DNA from: Saprospiraceae bacterium
GTDB lineage: Bacteria > Bacteroidota > Bacteroidia > Chitinophagales > Saprospiraceae
NCBI GenBank assembly: GCA_016712145.1
Contig: JADJRO010000001.1
Coordinates: forward strand, 2,790,501-2,854,500
Length of the DNA: 64,000 nucleotides
Direction of reading: 5' to 3'
Shown one piece after another: positions 25,695 through 34,671 of the stretch. The notes under the pieces were generated by a model, which saw only the letters and a list, made by a program, of their open reading frames with translations, did no database searches and was not told where the DNA came from. The position numbers and the translations under genes were made by a program. Each line of letters opens with the position of its first letter. Positions within the stretch are counted from its first letter, which is position 1.

Positions 25695-27203
25695 TCACAT
25701 TTTAACGATTTTGATAATTCTGTATTCCTCTTTGCTATTTTTATATTTAACAAAATATAACCCAACTGGAATTGCCTGATTATACCTATATTCTGGACCC
25801 GAGAAACTTGAATAATGAATAAGCTTGCCGGAAGCATTGTAAAGCTCAAATCTAGTAAACTTCATGGAAGACAAAAGAATCATTTCATTGCCGTTAATTG
25901 GATTAGGTAGGACAATAAGTTCTGAATTAGAATTAAATCCAGAATAGCTAGTTTCTTTAGACCTGAATTCAAGGTTTTCGCAATCCGGAAAAGGAACATA
26001 GATTACTTTATAACAATAAGGTGCTGCACAAGTGCAAATTGCTGTAGTGCAGATTTTAACATCCAACCAAATATCCTCTGTAAATGGCCCTAATATACTA
26101 CTAAATCCGCCCTGAGAAATAGTTGAACCATCGGTTGCTTTTGATGCTTTATAACACAAATATGATGAACCACCAGTTATGTCTAATTCAACATAAAATT
26201 GAGAATTCCCTTCTTCGCAGTTTACATCTGTAATATAAAACTCTAATTCACATTCGTCATCATCGGAGCAAGGCTTTGGAGGACAAACATAAAATTCTGC
26301 AATGCATTGAGTTAGTACAGCATCTTTTAGAGTATATTTCACACATTCATGACCAATAGCTCCCACATGAATTATATGATTATGGGTTGGACTTAAACCG
26401 TAAGAATAAGTTCCAGGTGAACCTCCTGCTTTAGTTAATGTATAATTACCCGTCAATCCTGGAACATTAATTATAAAGTACCAGTGGTCATCAGATGGAT
26501 CTAAAGTAGCTGTTCCTCCATTATTATCAGAACAAGTAAAATCAAATATCTTTGTTCTATAAAATTTGCTGCAACCTGAACAAAAGTCCGGTGGAATTAT
26601 TTCAAAATTAAGTATGCAGCCACCTATTGTTATAGATAATTCCCAAGTTCCTTCCTGAATAAGTAATGGACCTAAATTTATAATTCCAGATCCGGTACCT
26701 GTTTTAATAACATAACTACCCGATTCATTTGGGTAGGGGTTGTCTAGTATTCTTTGCATTGACCATGTATCGCCATAGTTTACGTTGAGATCAATCTTAA
26801 GATAGTAATAATCATCTGAAATTAAGGTGGACGTGTTGTTATTTTGGCAAATACCTACTGTGTCAAATGCAATATACGATTCAAATTCGTCATCGCAAAT
26901 TACAATCGAGTTACTTGCATTTGAAGTAAACCCAGTTAAGTTAGAGCTAAAATAGGAAATGGCGTATAATTCGCTGCAGCTATCTTCAGGAAACTCAGGT
27001 TTTGCCAATTCAAAACAATAAGTATGCGAAGTATGATTTATTTCTAGATTGAGAACTGTAAAGCCAGGTACTTCAATTGAATCCAATGCCCAAGTTCCAC
27101 AAACTGTCGGCAAGGTATAATCGCCGCAAATTGTAATGGTATCTCCATAACAAGATTTGTATTTTATTCCCAGTCCCGTAGAGTTAAAAGTATAGTCATA
27201 CAA
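25695..27203 (-). CDS. Surface protein, C-terminal part after an in-frame stop, T9SS type A domain
   Basis: This 502-codon frame begins at a TTG (MYDYTF). The same frame is open upstream to the TAA at 27255-27257 and reads IDGICEECTGS just after it, so it is the second part of the gene that starts at 28028. The protein is rich in Cys pairs (CSDDDECELEF, ICTCAAPYC) and beta-strand segments. It ends with a type A T9SS sorting domain (about 425-502; VLPNPINGNEMIL, LYNASGKLIHYSS, PVGLYFVKY). Without the upstream part it has no signal peptide and could not be exported. A strong terminator follows. Confidence 0.72.
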   Translation of the reverse strand: MYDYTFNSTGLGIKYKSCYGDTITICGDYTLPTVCGTWALDSIEVPGFTVLNLEINHTSHTYCFELAKPEFPEDSCSELYAISYFSSNLTGFTSNASNSIVICDDEFESYIAFDTVGICQNNNTSTLISDDYYYLKIDLNVNYGDTWSMQRILDNPYPNESGSYVIKTGTGSGIINLGPLLIQEGTWELSITIGGCILNFEIIPPDFCSGCSKFYRTKIFDFTCSDNNGGTATLDPSDDHWYFIINVPGLTGNYTLTKAGGSPGTYSYGLSPTHNHIIHVGAIGHECVKYTLKDAVLTQCIAEFYVCPPKPCSDDDECELEFYITDVNCEEGNSQFYVELDITGGSSYLCYKASKATDGSTISQGGFSSILGPFTEDIWLDVKICTTAICTCAAPYCYKVIYVPFPDCENLEFRSKETSYSGFNSNSELIVLPNPINGNEMILLSSMKFTRFELYNASGKLIHYSSFSGPEYRYNQAIPVGLYFVKYKNSKEEYRIIKIVKM

Positions 27204-27254
27204 TTTTGAGGACCCTAATGTACTGCCAGTACATTCCTCACAAATTCCATCAAT

Positions 27255-28028
27255 TTAAGCATAACCGAAATGTGCACCTTCACCACAATCGGCAGCAATA
27301 ATTTCCATAGTTGCTATACTATCTACCATATTTTTAGGGATTTTAATTCGGTGACAAGTCCAATCAACAGCATCTATTGGATCAAAATTAACTCCACATA
27401 AATTATCGTAATAATCATCCTCACAAGCTAATTGCGATGCATCAAAACACAAATTACTTCCAGGTGCTCGATCGCACGAAATGCTAAAAAAGGGCTGCGT
27501 ATTTGTATGATCATCACCTGGATTTTCTAAAATAGCAGCAAACCAAACTGTAAAATCTCTGTTTGCTTCAGTCACCTTAAACCTTTTAACAATTTTATTG
27601 ATGCCAAAGTTTCCGTCACAAACATCAGCGGCAACATCATAGCGGTTATTCAATAAAAGCGCTTTGCTACCAAATTTAGTTCTGTTGAATCCAACTAATG
27701 TATCGATACCGCTTGAAACTATTGCAAAATTTCGGAAACTAGGTAAAGAGGAAGAGTTCCATACTACTGGTTGATTTGTAATATCAACTATAGGAAAACA
27801 ATTATCACTTCCATGGAAATCCGAAGAAGAAGTGGAATACCCAAAATAGTATAAAAAATCACTTTCAAACCCACCATTATCGCAAATTAAGGTGTCTGTT
27901 TGGGCTTTAATTGACAACGGCAAAATAAGCAAGATCAAGTTAAAGATCAGAGTGTATGAAAGGGGCTTGAGAAATAACAATGCATTATGAAACGATTGAG
28001 ATAAAATATTTGAATTAAATGGTGTCAT
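27255..28028 (-). CDS. Surface protein, N-terminal part ended by a premature TAA
   Basis: The 257-residue frame has a signal peptide or membrane anchor (about residues 25-42, ending IKAQ). It then has a carbohydrate-binding-like beta domain ending in ADCGEGAHFGYA followed by TAA. In proteins of this type the segment normally reads HFGYAYIDGI. Here TAA stands where Tyr (TAT) is expected, and the same frame continues IDGICEEC. One base (T to A in the codon) explains the break. So the gene is either a recent pseudogene or carries a sequence error. The whole gene would encode about 777 residues (25695-28028). Confidence 0.72.
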   Translation of the reverse strand: MTPFNSNILSQSFHNALLFLKPLSYTLIFNLILLILPLSIKAQTDTLICDNGGFESDFLYYFGYSTSSSDFHGSDNCFPIVDITNQPVVWNSSSLPSFRNFAIVSSGIDTLVGFNRTKFGSKALLLNNRYDVAADVCDGNFGINKIVKRFKVTEANRDFTVWFAAILENPGDDHTNTQPFFSISCDRAPGSNLCFDASQLACEDDYYDNLCGVNFDPIDAVDWTCHRIKIPKNMVDSIATMEIIAADCGEGAHFGYA

Positions 28029-28500
28029 GATAAAATATTTAAATTTGATAAAATAATAAAATTGTCATAGCAATCTTTATGATTCTACAATCAGCAGAAC
28101 CTGCGGCGATTTCAGTAAAATTAAAACGAATGATTCTTGTCTTTAAATTAAGACTTATTGCTTAAGATTTATTCGGGTGAGTTCCCAATAAAAATTCAAA
28201 TAAACAGTAGCTCTAAATGAGCATTGAACAGTCTGGCGGAGTAAAATCTAAAGTTTCCATTTTTTGTAATTTAAGGTATTAATAAATTCAATTTCAACTA
28301 GTGAGTTCCGTTTTTCTTAATGATTTATTTCATTTTTGTTATTGTTTTGTTTCATTTAATGAAATTCATCAAACAAAAGTTAATGAAATCGATAAGAAAT
28401 CAGAAATGAAAATGGGAAATATGAAGACGAGATTTCAAATGTACTACAATGGATATTTTAATCCAAATATTTATAGTTAAAGTTTTGGTTTATCATTAAA

Positions 28501-28543
28501 AATCAGGGTAAACCCTTAGTCCGGATCAGGGTGAACCCTGATT
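28501..28543. repeat. Nested inverted repeat ATCAGGGT/ACCCTGAT
   Basis: AATCAGGGT (28501-28509) is complementary to ACCCTGATT (28535-28543). A second ATCAGGGT (28525-28532) also forms a palindrome with the same right arm across a two-base gap. The left copy is itself followed by AAACCCT. Two alternative hairpins are therefore possible. On the minus strand the outer stem is followed by a short T stretch. It stands 270 bases from the surface gene start and 475 bases from the nadD stop, so no gene is clearly served. Confidence 0.55.
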
Positions 28544-28720
28544 AAAATACACAAATTACTTTGCAAACATTAACAAAGTGGTGATTGATCCATTTACTTA
28601 CTAATATAATTTTATATTTGGCTTGAGTGAAAATACAATTTACTTTAATTACAGATTTGATATAGATTAAATTTAAAATGTACCTAGGTGTACACTTATT
28701 CATATTGTTGTGGCAATAAT

Positions 28721-29007
28721 ATTGAACTATTGCAGGAATATAGAATAGCAGAATTTCCTACAGACTATAGACTTCCTTTCTACAGACTCTTCCTCACATT
28801 GAACCCTTGCAGGATTGTAGAATTGCAGCATCGATCCACTGCTTCAATCCCTTAAGCGTATCCCCTCTAACCTCGGCGGGGACGCCGTCGGTAACTTGTT
28901 GCTATAGATAGATGATTGCAGCATTTCCTACAGACTATAGACTTCTTTTCTAAAGACTCTTCCTCACTTTGCAGCATTGTAGCATTGCAAGATTGCAGCA
29001 TTTCTCT
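28721..29007. repeat. Compound repeat: octamer arrays alternating with two 45-base blocks
   Basis: The order is: ATTGNNNN octamers (28721-28752), block 1 (28753-28797), octamers (28798-28837), about 80 bases of other sequence, GATTGCAGC, block 2 (28923-28967), and octamers (28968-29007). The two blocks start ATTTCCTACAGACTATAGAC and end GACTCTTCCTCAC. They differ at only two of 45 positions. The octamer phase runs into each block without a break. The same arrangement, more degenerate, is at 21482-21563. Confidence 0.8.
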
Positions 29008-29017
29008 AATGACTATA

Positions 29018-29596
29018 TCACTTATACAATGTACTTCCCTCCAGATATTCAAAAACTGCATCAGGTACGAGATATCTTATAGATTTTCCCTCCTTAATAC
29101 TTGCTCTGATATACGTTGATGAAATATCTAAAAGCGGGGCATCACAAAATACAATGCATTTTGCATTGGGAAATGGATTTTGTATTTGGCTGCTGTTGAT
29201 GCGATGATAAATGTATATGGTATGATTTTGTAAAAGCAATTCGAAATGTTTCCATTTATGCAAACTCTGTAAATTGTCAGCACCCATAATGAGTGCAAAT
29301 TCGTGTTCCGGATATTTTTCTTTAAGATGCGCCAACGTATCAATCGTATAAGAAGGTTGTGGCAATTTAAATTCAATACTCGACGCTTTTATTTTCGGAT
29401 TGTCTTCCAATGCGAGATTAACTAAATGCAAGCGATCGTAATCATTGGCTAAACTGCTTTTTAATTTTAATGGATTGTGAGGACTTACCACCAACCAAAC
29501 CTGGTCGATTTCATTAAAATTTGCAATGTGTTGCGCTATAATTAAATGTCCTGTATGAATTGGATTGAATGAACCAAAAAACAAACCAATGGTCAT
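29018..29596 (-). CDS. nadD: Nicotinate-nucleotide adenylyltransferase
   Basis: This 192-residue enzyme of NAD synthesis joins nicotinate mononucleotide and ATP to form deamido-NAD. The nucleotidyltransferase signature GSFNPIHTGHL is at residues 8-18, with the HxGH ATP-binding motif. The second motif ISSTYIR is near residue 158. MGADNLQSLHKWK is also typical. It follows dnaN by four bases, so the two are one transcript. The 3' end touches the compound repeat region. Confidence 0.93.
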   Translation of the reverse strand: MTIGLFFGSFNPIHTGHLIIAQHIANFNEIDQVWLVVSPHNPLKLKSSLANDYDRLHLVNLALEDNPKIKASSIEFKLPQPSYTIDTLAHLKEKYPEHEFALIMGADNLQSLHKWKHFELLLQNHTIYIYHRINSSQIQNPFPNAKCIVFCDAPLLDISSTYIRASIKEGKSIRYLVPDAVFEYLEGSTLYK

Positions 29597-29600
29597 GCGT

Positions 29601-30716
29601 TTAGTAATTGCTCATAATCGGCATAATCAACATCAGGAGTTGTTCGCCCGTAGCTTGTTCCGCAGGTAAAATGATACCGGGTTTATTTGCCTGTGATAAT
29701 TCAATGTGTATATTTTCACAATTCATTACGGACAACATTTCAATTAAGAATTTACCATTAAAACCAATAGTGATCGGTTCGCCTTGATACGTACAGCTCA
29801 ATTGTTCGGTAGCTTCGTTTGACATATCAACATCTTGTGAAGAAATCGTCAAACTTTTATCTAATATATTAAACACAACCTGGTTGGTTGATTTATTTGC
29901 ATAGACAACCAAACGCCGCAATGCCGATAACAATTCAATCCGATTGACTTGCAATAAATAAGGATTGTTGGTAGGAATTACTGCATTGTAATCCGGATAT
30001 TTTGCTTCAATCAAGCGAGTAGATAACACGGTATTATCAAAACTAAAAAACGCTTTGGTTCTGCCAAAATGAATGGTAATGTCTCCATCTTTAGGTAAAA
30101 TCGATTTTAAAGCCAATAAAGATTTTTTTGTTAAGATTAGAGTAGAGGAGGCTTCACTTTGATTATTCAAAAAGGTATATTTCACCAATTTATGAGCATC
30201 TGTAGCGGCAAAAGTCAGACTGTTAAAATCAATATTTAAGCAAATGCCTTTCATAGCCTGACGCATTTCATCATTACTGGTTGCAAAGGCTGTGCGGTCG
30301 ATCGCATTCAACAAACTTTCAGCAGACATTGTAATCTGATCTTCATTGGCAGGCAGGCTCAATTCAGGGAAATCATCCGATTTTTCACCTACCAATTTGT
30401 ATTTCCCGGATTGAGACGTGATCTCAATTCCATTGGTATCCGGATTTACATCGATCTGAACAGGTTGTTCAGCCAAAGATTTCAAAGTATCCATCAAGGT
30501 ACGGCCTGGGATGGCTATGGTCCCTTGTTTGGAAATTTGGGCTTCCGCCTGTGTGGTAATGGTCAATTCAAGATTTGAAGCGGTAATTGATAAACTCCCG
30601 TCTTTGGATGTAATTAAAAAATCTTCCAACACCGGAATCACCGGGTTTGAAGCTAAAGCAGCAGATACTTTATTTAGTTTTTCCAGGAAATGACCCGAAG
30701 AAATGGTAAATTTCAT
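29601..30716 (-). CDS. dnaN: DNA polymerase III sliding clamp (beta subunit)
   Basis: This 371-residue protein forms the ring-shaped dimer that holds the replicase on DNA. The three repeated clamp domains are recognisable, with FTISSGHFLEKLNKVSAAL at the start, a central DDFPELS motif and a normal terminus (LIMPIMSNY replaces the usual LMPMRL type). It is transcribed with nadD and away from the M16 gene. A possible -7 box TATTTTTG lies on the minus strand at 30807-30814. dnaA is not adjacent, and I see no cluster of DnaA boxes. Confidence 0.94.
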   Translation of the reverse strand: MKFTISSGHFLEKLNKVSAALASNPVIPVLEDFLITSKDGSLSITASNLELTITTQAEAQISKQGTIAIPGRTLMDTLKSLAEQPVQIDVNPDTNGIEITSQSGKYKLVGEKSDDFPELSLPANEDQITMSAESLLNAIDRTAFATSNDEMRQAMKGICLNIDFNSLTFAATDAHKLVKYTFLNNQSEASSTLILTKKSLLALKSILPKDGDITIHFGRTKAFFSFDNTVLSTRLIEAKYPDYNAVIPTNNPYLLQVNRIELLSALRRLVVYANKSTNQVVFNILDKSLTISSQDVDMSNEATEQLSCTYQGEPITIGFNGKFLIEMLSVMNCENIHIELSQANKPGIILPAEQATGEQLLMLIMPIMSNY

Positions 30717-30850
30717 TTGTTTAATTTAAGCTTGTTTTCTAATGGCGCTATAGGATTTAAGGTGCAACTTAGCGACCTTTTTTCTGTTTAAAATGGGTTT
30801 GGAACACAAAAATACGTTTATTTTATGAAGCCATATTCGCGATCAATCTT

Positions 30851-32131
30851 ATGAATCATGCTTTTTTAACATTGCCCCAGGTTCAAACGGACTGGAAAAG
30901 TCTCAAACTGCCTGAATTTCAATATACTGAATGGAAATCGGGTTTTGGACTTTACCAAATCCAAACCAACAAAAAAGGCCTTTGTTCGATGGAAATCGTG
31001 TTTCGAAATGGCCGATGTTCCGAACATAAAAAATTGGTAGCACGCCTCACCGCAAATCAATTGCAGGAAGGTACTTTAAAGCTGCATTCTGAAGAAGTAG
31101 CGGATATTATTGATTTTTATGGAGCCCAATTGGCCATTTTTGCAGATTTGGATTTTACGGTCATTTCTATGAGTTGCCTTCAAAAGCACTTTGAATACCT
31201 GGCTTTATTTATTTGTGATTTGATCGCTAATCCTGCATTCCGGGAAGAAGACCTCAACCGGGCCAAGAAAGTTCTCAAATCTCAATTACAGCACCAATTG
31301 ACAGAGCCAGATTATGTCAGTTACAGAGAATTTACCTCATTGATCTATGGGCGTGATTCCGTTTATGGCTATAATACACAAGCAGATTTAATAGATGATG
31401 TTAAACCAGCTGATTTGTTTAGGTACCAGCAGGAAAATTATATTGCTGACTACATGAATGTATTTTACTGTGGCGAACTCAATTCAAAAACGGACCGGTT
31501 ATTTCAAAAAATTGGTGAATGGTTTCCACTTAAAAATAAAGGGCCGATTTCAATGCCAAATCATGCTTCAACAGAAAGACTTATAAAACAGATACCCATT
31601 GCCAATTGTGCCCAAAGTAGCCTTAAAATGGGCAAACGCATGTTCAAAAAACAAGATCCTGATTTCTTTGGTATGTATGTTTTAAATACCATTTTGGGGG
31701 ATTATTTCGGTTCTCGTTTAATGAAAAATATTAGGGAAGATAAAGGATATACCTATGACATTCATTCAACCCTGGACGCACAAGTATATGATGGGTGTTT
31801 TTATATCAGTGCTGAGTTGAATCCTGAAAAAATGCAGGATGCCATTCACAACATACATCAGGAATTAATCCTTTTACAGGAGCAGAAAATACCTAAACCG
31901 GAATTGGAATTGGTGAGAAATTATTTGTGTGGAAATATCATGCGTTTATTGGATGGTCCATTTCAAACCATGGTTTTTATAAAAATTCTGGTGACAGAGT
32001 ATGGTTCAACTGCTTCAATGGAAGAATTGATGGATTCTATTTTGACGGTAGACTCAGAAAAACTAAGAGAATTGGGGCAGCGCTATTTGAATCCTGAAAC
32101 CATGAGTTTGGTAACAGCTGGAGCTGTTTGA
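30851..32131 (+). CDS. M16-family peptidase-like protein lacking the zinc motif
   Basis: The 426-residue protein has the two half-domains of an M16B peptidase: an N-terminal half with a helix-rich NPAFREEDLNRAKKVLKSQL region, and a C-terminal half with RLMKNIREDKGYTYDIHS (the usual R/Y substrate motif). At the place of the catalytic HxxEH the sequence reads LTANQLQEGT. Neither His nor the paired Glu-His is present, so zinc binding and proteolysis should be lost. Such inactive subunits often pair with an active M16 partner, but no partner gene lies next to this one. There is no signal peptide. Confidence 0.85.
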   Translation: MNHAFLTLPQVQTDWKSLKLPEFQYTEWKSGFGLYQIQTNKKGLCSMEIVFRNGRCSEHKKLVARLTANQLQEGTLKLHSEEVADIIDFYGAQLAIFADLDFTVISMSCLQKHFEYLALFICDLIANPAFREEDLNRAKKVLKSQLQHQLTEPDYVSYREFTSLIYGRDSVYGYNTQADLIDDVKPADLFRYQQENYIADYMNVFYCGELNSKTDRLFQKIGEWFPLKNKGPISMPNHASTERLIKQIPIANCAQSSLKMGKRMFKKQDPDFFGMYVLNTILGDYFGSRLMKNIREDKGYTYDIHSTLDAQVYDGCFYISAELNPEKMQDAIHNIHQELILLQEQKIPKPELELVRNYLCGNIMRLLDGPFQTMVFIKILVTEYGSTASMEELMDSILTVDSEKLRELGQRYLNPETMSLVTAGAV

Positions 32132-32155
32132 TTTGCTGAATTTGTTGTAATTTTG
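32127..32155 (+). promoter_or_regulatory. Predicted promoter of the mreBCD operon
   Basis: TTTG (32127-32130) and TAATTTTG (32148-32155), followed by CAG, match the -33 and -7 boxes with a 17-base spacer, the same as at 7302-7330. The mreB start is 87 bases downstream. The box begins inside the last codons of the M16-like gene. Confidence 0.5.
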
Positions 32156-32242
32156 CAGACTTTCCCTGAAAATCATCACGATTTTTAATTTTACCCTTTT
32201 TTGGATTGATTATTGTTTATTTTTTAGACCAGTTTATTATAA

Positions 32243-33274
32243 ATGAAAGTATTTAATTTATTTGTTCAGGAATTGGCTGTTGACCTGGGAACTGCCAATA
32301 CCTTAATTATACAAGATGATAAGGTCGTTGTAGACGAACCCTCGATTGTTGCTATAGATAAAAAATCAGGCGAAGTAATCGCAGTGGGCAATAAAGCCAT
32401 GCAAATGCATGAAAAAACCCATAAAAACATTGAAACGATCAGACCTTTGAAAGATGGTGTTATTGCCGATTTTCAGGCAGCCGAAGCAATGATTCAAGGG
32501 ATGATCAACATGATCGGAACCAAACGTCGCTTTTTCACCCATCTCAGAATGGTCATTTGTATCCCATCCGGGATTACCGAGGTTGAAAAAAGAGCGGTTT
32601 TTGATTCAGCAGACCATGTAGATTCTAAAGAAACCTATCTAATACATGAACCCATGGCAGCAGCTCTTGGCATTGGCCTCGACGTGGAAGAGCCTATCGG
32701 GAACATGGTGATTGATATTGGAGGGGGAACAACAGAAATTGCCGTAATTGCCTTATCGGGCATCGTTTGCGACCAATCCATACGGGTTGCAGGAGATGAA
32801 TTTACCGGAGATATCATAGATTACATGCGCCGGGAACATAATATGTTGATTGGAGAACGTACGGCTGAACAAATGAAAATCCACATCGGTTCTGCTTTGA
32901 AAACGCTTGATAACCCTCCGGATCCATATCCAATTAATGGCCGGGACTTAATGACTGGGATCCCAAGGCAGATTATTATTAAATATGAAGAAACAGCTGA
33001 AGCACTTGATAAATCAATCATGAAAATTGAAGAGGCTGTTTTGAAGGCACTTGAATTAACACCACCAGAACTTTCATCAGATATTTATCGCACCGGATTG
33101 TATTTGACAGGAGGGGGGGCTTTATTAAGAGGTTTGGATAAACGCTTGTCATTAAAAACTAAACTTCCTGTAATTGTAGCACAAGATCCCTTAAGAGCCG
33201 TTGTGAGAGGAACTGGTATTGCATTAAAAAATACAGACCGGTTTTCATTTCTCATTGACCGGAAGAGCATTTAA
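32243..33274 (+). CDS. mreB: Rod shape-determining protein MreB
   Basis: This 343-residue actin-like protein polymerises under the membrane and guides cell-wall elongation. The phosphate-binding loops DLGTANTLI (residues 16-24) and DIGGGTTEIAV are intact. So are the HEPMAAALG motif and the C-terminal LTGGGALLRGLD adenosine motif. It is the first gene of mreB-mreC-mreD-mrdA, with a predicted promoter at 32127-32155. Confidence 0.97.
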   Translation: MKVFNLFVQELAVDLGTANTLIIQDDKVVVDEPSIVAIDKKSGEVIAVGNKAMQMHEKTHKNIETIRPLKDGVIADFQAAEAMIQGMINMIGTKRRFFTHLRMVICIPSGITEVEKRAVFDSADHVDSKETYLIHEPMAAALGIGLDVEEPIGNMVIDIGGGTTEIAVIALSGIVCDQSIRVAGDEFTGDIIDYMRREHNMLIGERTAEQMKIHIGSALKTLDNPPDPYPINGRDLMTGIPRQIIIKYEETAEALDKSIMKIEEAVLKALELTPPELSSDIYRTGLYLTGGGALLRGLDKRLSLKTKLPVIVAQDPLRAVVRGTGIALKNTDRFSFLIDRKSI

Positions 33275-33326
33275 CTGCAATGTCTGCCATTTATTATTGA
33301 TCTAGCAATGAGCTAAGCGATAAGCC

Positions 33327-34154
33327 ATGTGGAGAATTCTAAATATAATTGTCCAAAACGGTTCAGCAGTATTGTTTGTACTCCTACAGGCGCTCTGTCT
33401 GTTTTGGGTGGTAAAATTTAACCAGAGTCAACAAAAAATTTACCTCCATTCATATCAACTGATGGCCAGTGGAATTCAAAATAAATATCAAAAGACCATT
33501 GATTATTTTGGATTGCGCGCACGGTATGATAGCATAGCAAATGAAAATGCACGTCTTTTAAGTGAACAAATTAATCGACCGTATAAAAATCAAAACCCAG
33601 ACAGCCTCATTGAAAATGTGCTGGCCTCCTATCAACTCATACAAGCTCGGGTAATTAACAATTCACTCGAGAAAAGAAATAATATGATTACACTCGATAA
33701 AGGGGGCAAGGATCTCATTGCACCCGGAATGGGAGTGATTACATCCAAAGGAATTGTTGGAATTGTAACAGATACCAGTGCATCTTATGCTTTGGTCATG
33801 TCTTTGCTTCATAGTGGTTCCAACATCAGCTCCAGATTAAAGCGTTGTGGATTTTTCGGACCCTTGGTTTGGAATGGAAAGGATCCCGCTATTATGAATT
33901 TGATGGCCATTCAAAATTATGCGGATGTACGATTGGGTGATACGGTAGTAACCAGCGGCTATTCAGTGATTTTTCCAAAGGATTTAATGATTGGTGTCGT
34001 AGATGTATATAAAAAAGAGGAAGGATCCTTCACCTATAAAATAAATGTTAAACTCAGTCAGTCAATGACCAATCTGGATCAGGTATATGTCGTTTTAAAT
34101 AAAGACAAAGGGGAGAAGGAAGGACTGGAAAAAAAATCCCTGCACTATGAATAA
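33327..34154 (+). CDS. mreC: Rod shape-determining protein MreC
   Basis: This 275-residue protein has one N-terminal membrane helix (about 10-30), a periplasmic coiled coil (about 60-100) and the MreC beta domains (LDKGGKDLIAPGMGVITSKGIVG and RLGDTVVTSGYSVIFPKDLMIG). It links MreB to the elongation enzymes. It follows mreB by 52 bases and overlaps mreD by eight. Confidence 0.93.
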   Translation: MWRILNIIVQNGSAVLFVLLQALCLFWVVKFNQSQQKIYLHSYQLMASGIQNKYQKTIDYFGLRARYDSIANENARLLSEQINRPYKNQNPDSLIENVLASYQLIQARVINNSLEKRNNMITLDKGGKDLIAPGMGVITSKGIVGIVTDTSASYALVMSLLHSGSNISSRLKRCGFFGPLVWNGKDPAIMNLMAIQNYADVRLGDTVVTSGYSVIFPKDLMIGVVDVYKKEEGSFTYKINVKLSQSMTNLDQVYVVLNKDKGEKEGLEKKSLHYE

Positions 34155-34671
34155 TATCTGGATGGCAACGGCGCTTCGATTCCTGTTTTATATAGGATTG
34201 CAGGTTTTCGTTTTAAAAGAAATTCATTTAAGTGGAAGTAATCAAAATTTTATATTTATTCTTATTTATCCGGTTGTTTTGTTGACTTTGCCATTTCGAA
34301 TCCCACAGTTTTTTATAATATTGATAGCCTTTATCGTTGGTTTTATTGTGGACTTATTTTACATGTCACCCGGTGTACACGCAGGTGCATGTTTATGGAT
34401 GGTGGTTCTAAGGCCATTGATGTTTCGGATTTTTGAACCTAAAAATGGCTATCAATTGGATATGAGTCCAACAATCAGTGATTTAGGAATTATATGGTTT
34501 GCAAAATATGCAAGTAGCTTGTTGTTGGTTTATTTCCTTTCTTATTTTATTTTACAGGTATTCACCTTTGTTTATATTGGAGAAATCATGGTGAAAACTA
34601 TTTTAAGTTTTTTTGTATCGACGATTATCATTTTCTTACTTCAATTGTTTTATAGTTTTAAATCCAATTGA
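34147..34671 (+). CDS. mreD: Rod shape-determining protein MreD
   Basis: This is a 174-residue inner-membrane protein with about five hydrophobic segments. The sequence itself is weakly conserved, but the place between mreC and the PBP2 gene identifies it. The motif VGFIVDLFYMSPGVHAGACL is characteristic of MreD. It overlaps mreC by eight bases, and its TGA overlaps the ATG of mrdA (TGATG). Confidence 0.88.
   Translation: MNNIWMATALRFLFYIGLQVFVLKEIHLSGSNQNFIFILIYPVVLLTLPFRIPQFFIILIAFIVGFIVDLFYMSPGVHAGACLWMVVLRPLMFRIFEPKNGYQLDMSPTISDLGIIWFAKYASSLLLVYFLSYFILQVFTFVYIGEIMVKTILSFFVSTIIIFLLQLFYSFKSN

Larger units (their letters stand above)
28029..29017. other. Gene-free interval of about 1 kb with repeats
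   Basis: No convincing coding frame is present between the surface protein and nadD. The left half (28029-28500) is AT-rich and unremarkable. A perfect inverted repeat lies at 28501-28543. The right third (28721-29007) consists largely of octamer arrays and two copies of a 45-base block, listed separately. No tRNA or known RNA gene was recognised. Confidence 0.6.

Noticed and set aside
28511..28560. Terminator for nadD
   Set aside because: It is almost 500 bases from the nadD stop with the repeat region between, so the link is not convincing.
28029..28720. Possible degraded gene or RNA gene
   Set aside because: No frame, tRNA fold or family motif could be recognised in either strand.
28867..29119. 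Small frames over the compound repeat region, both strands
   Set aside because: They are translations of octamers (Cys/Ser-rich) and have no start context; the region is better explained as repeat DNA.
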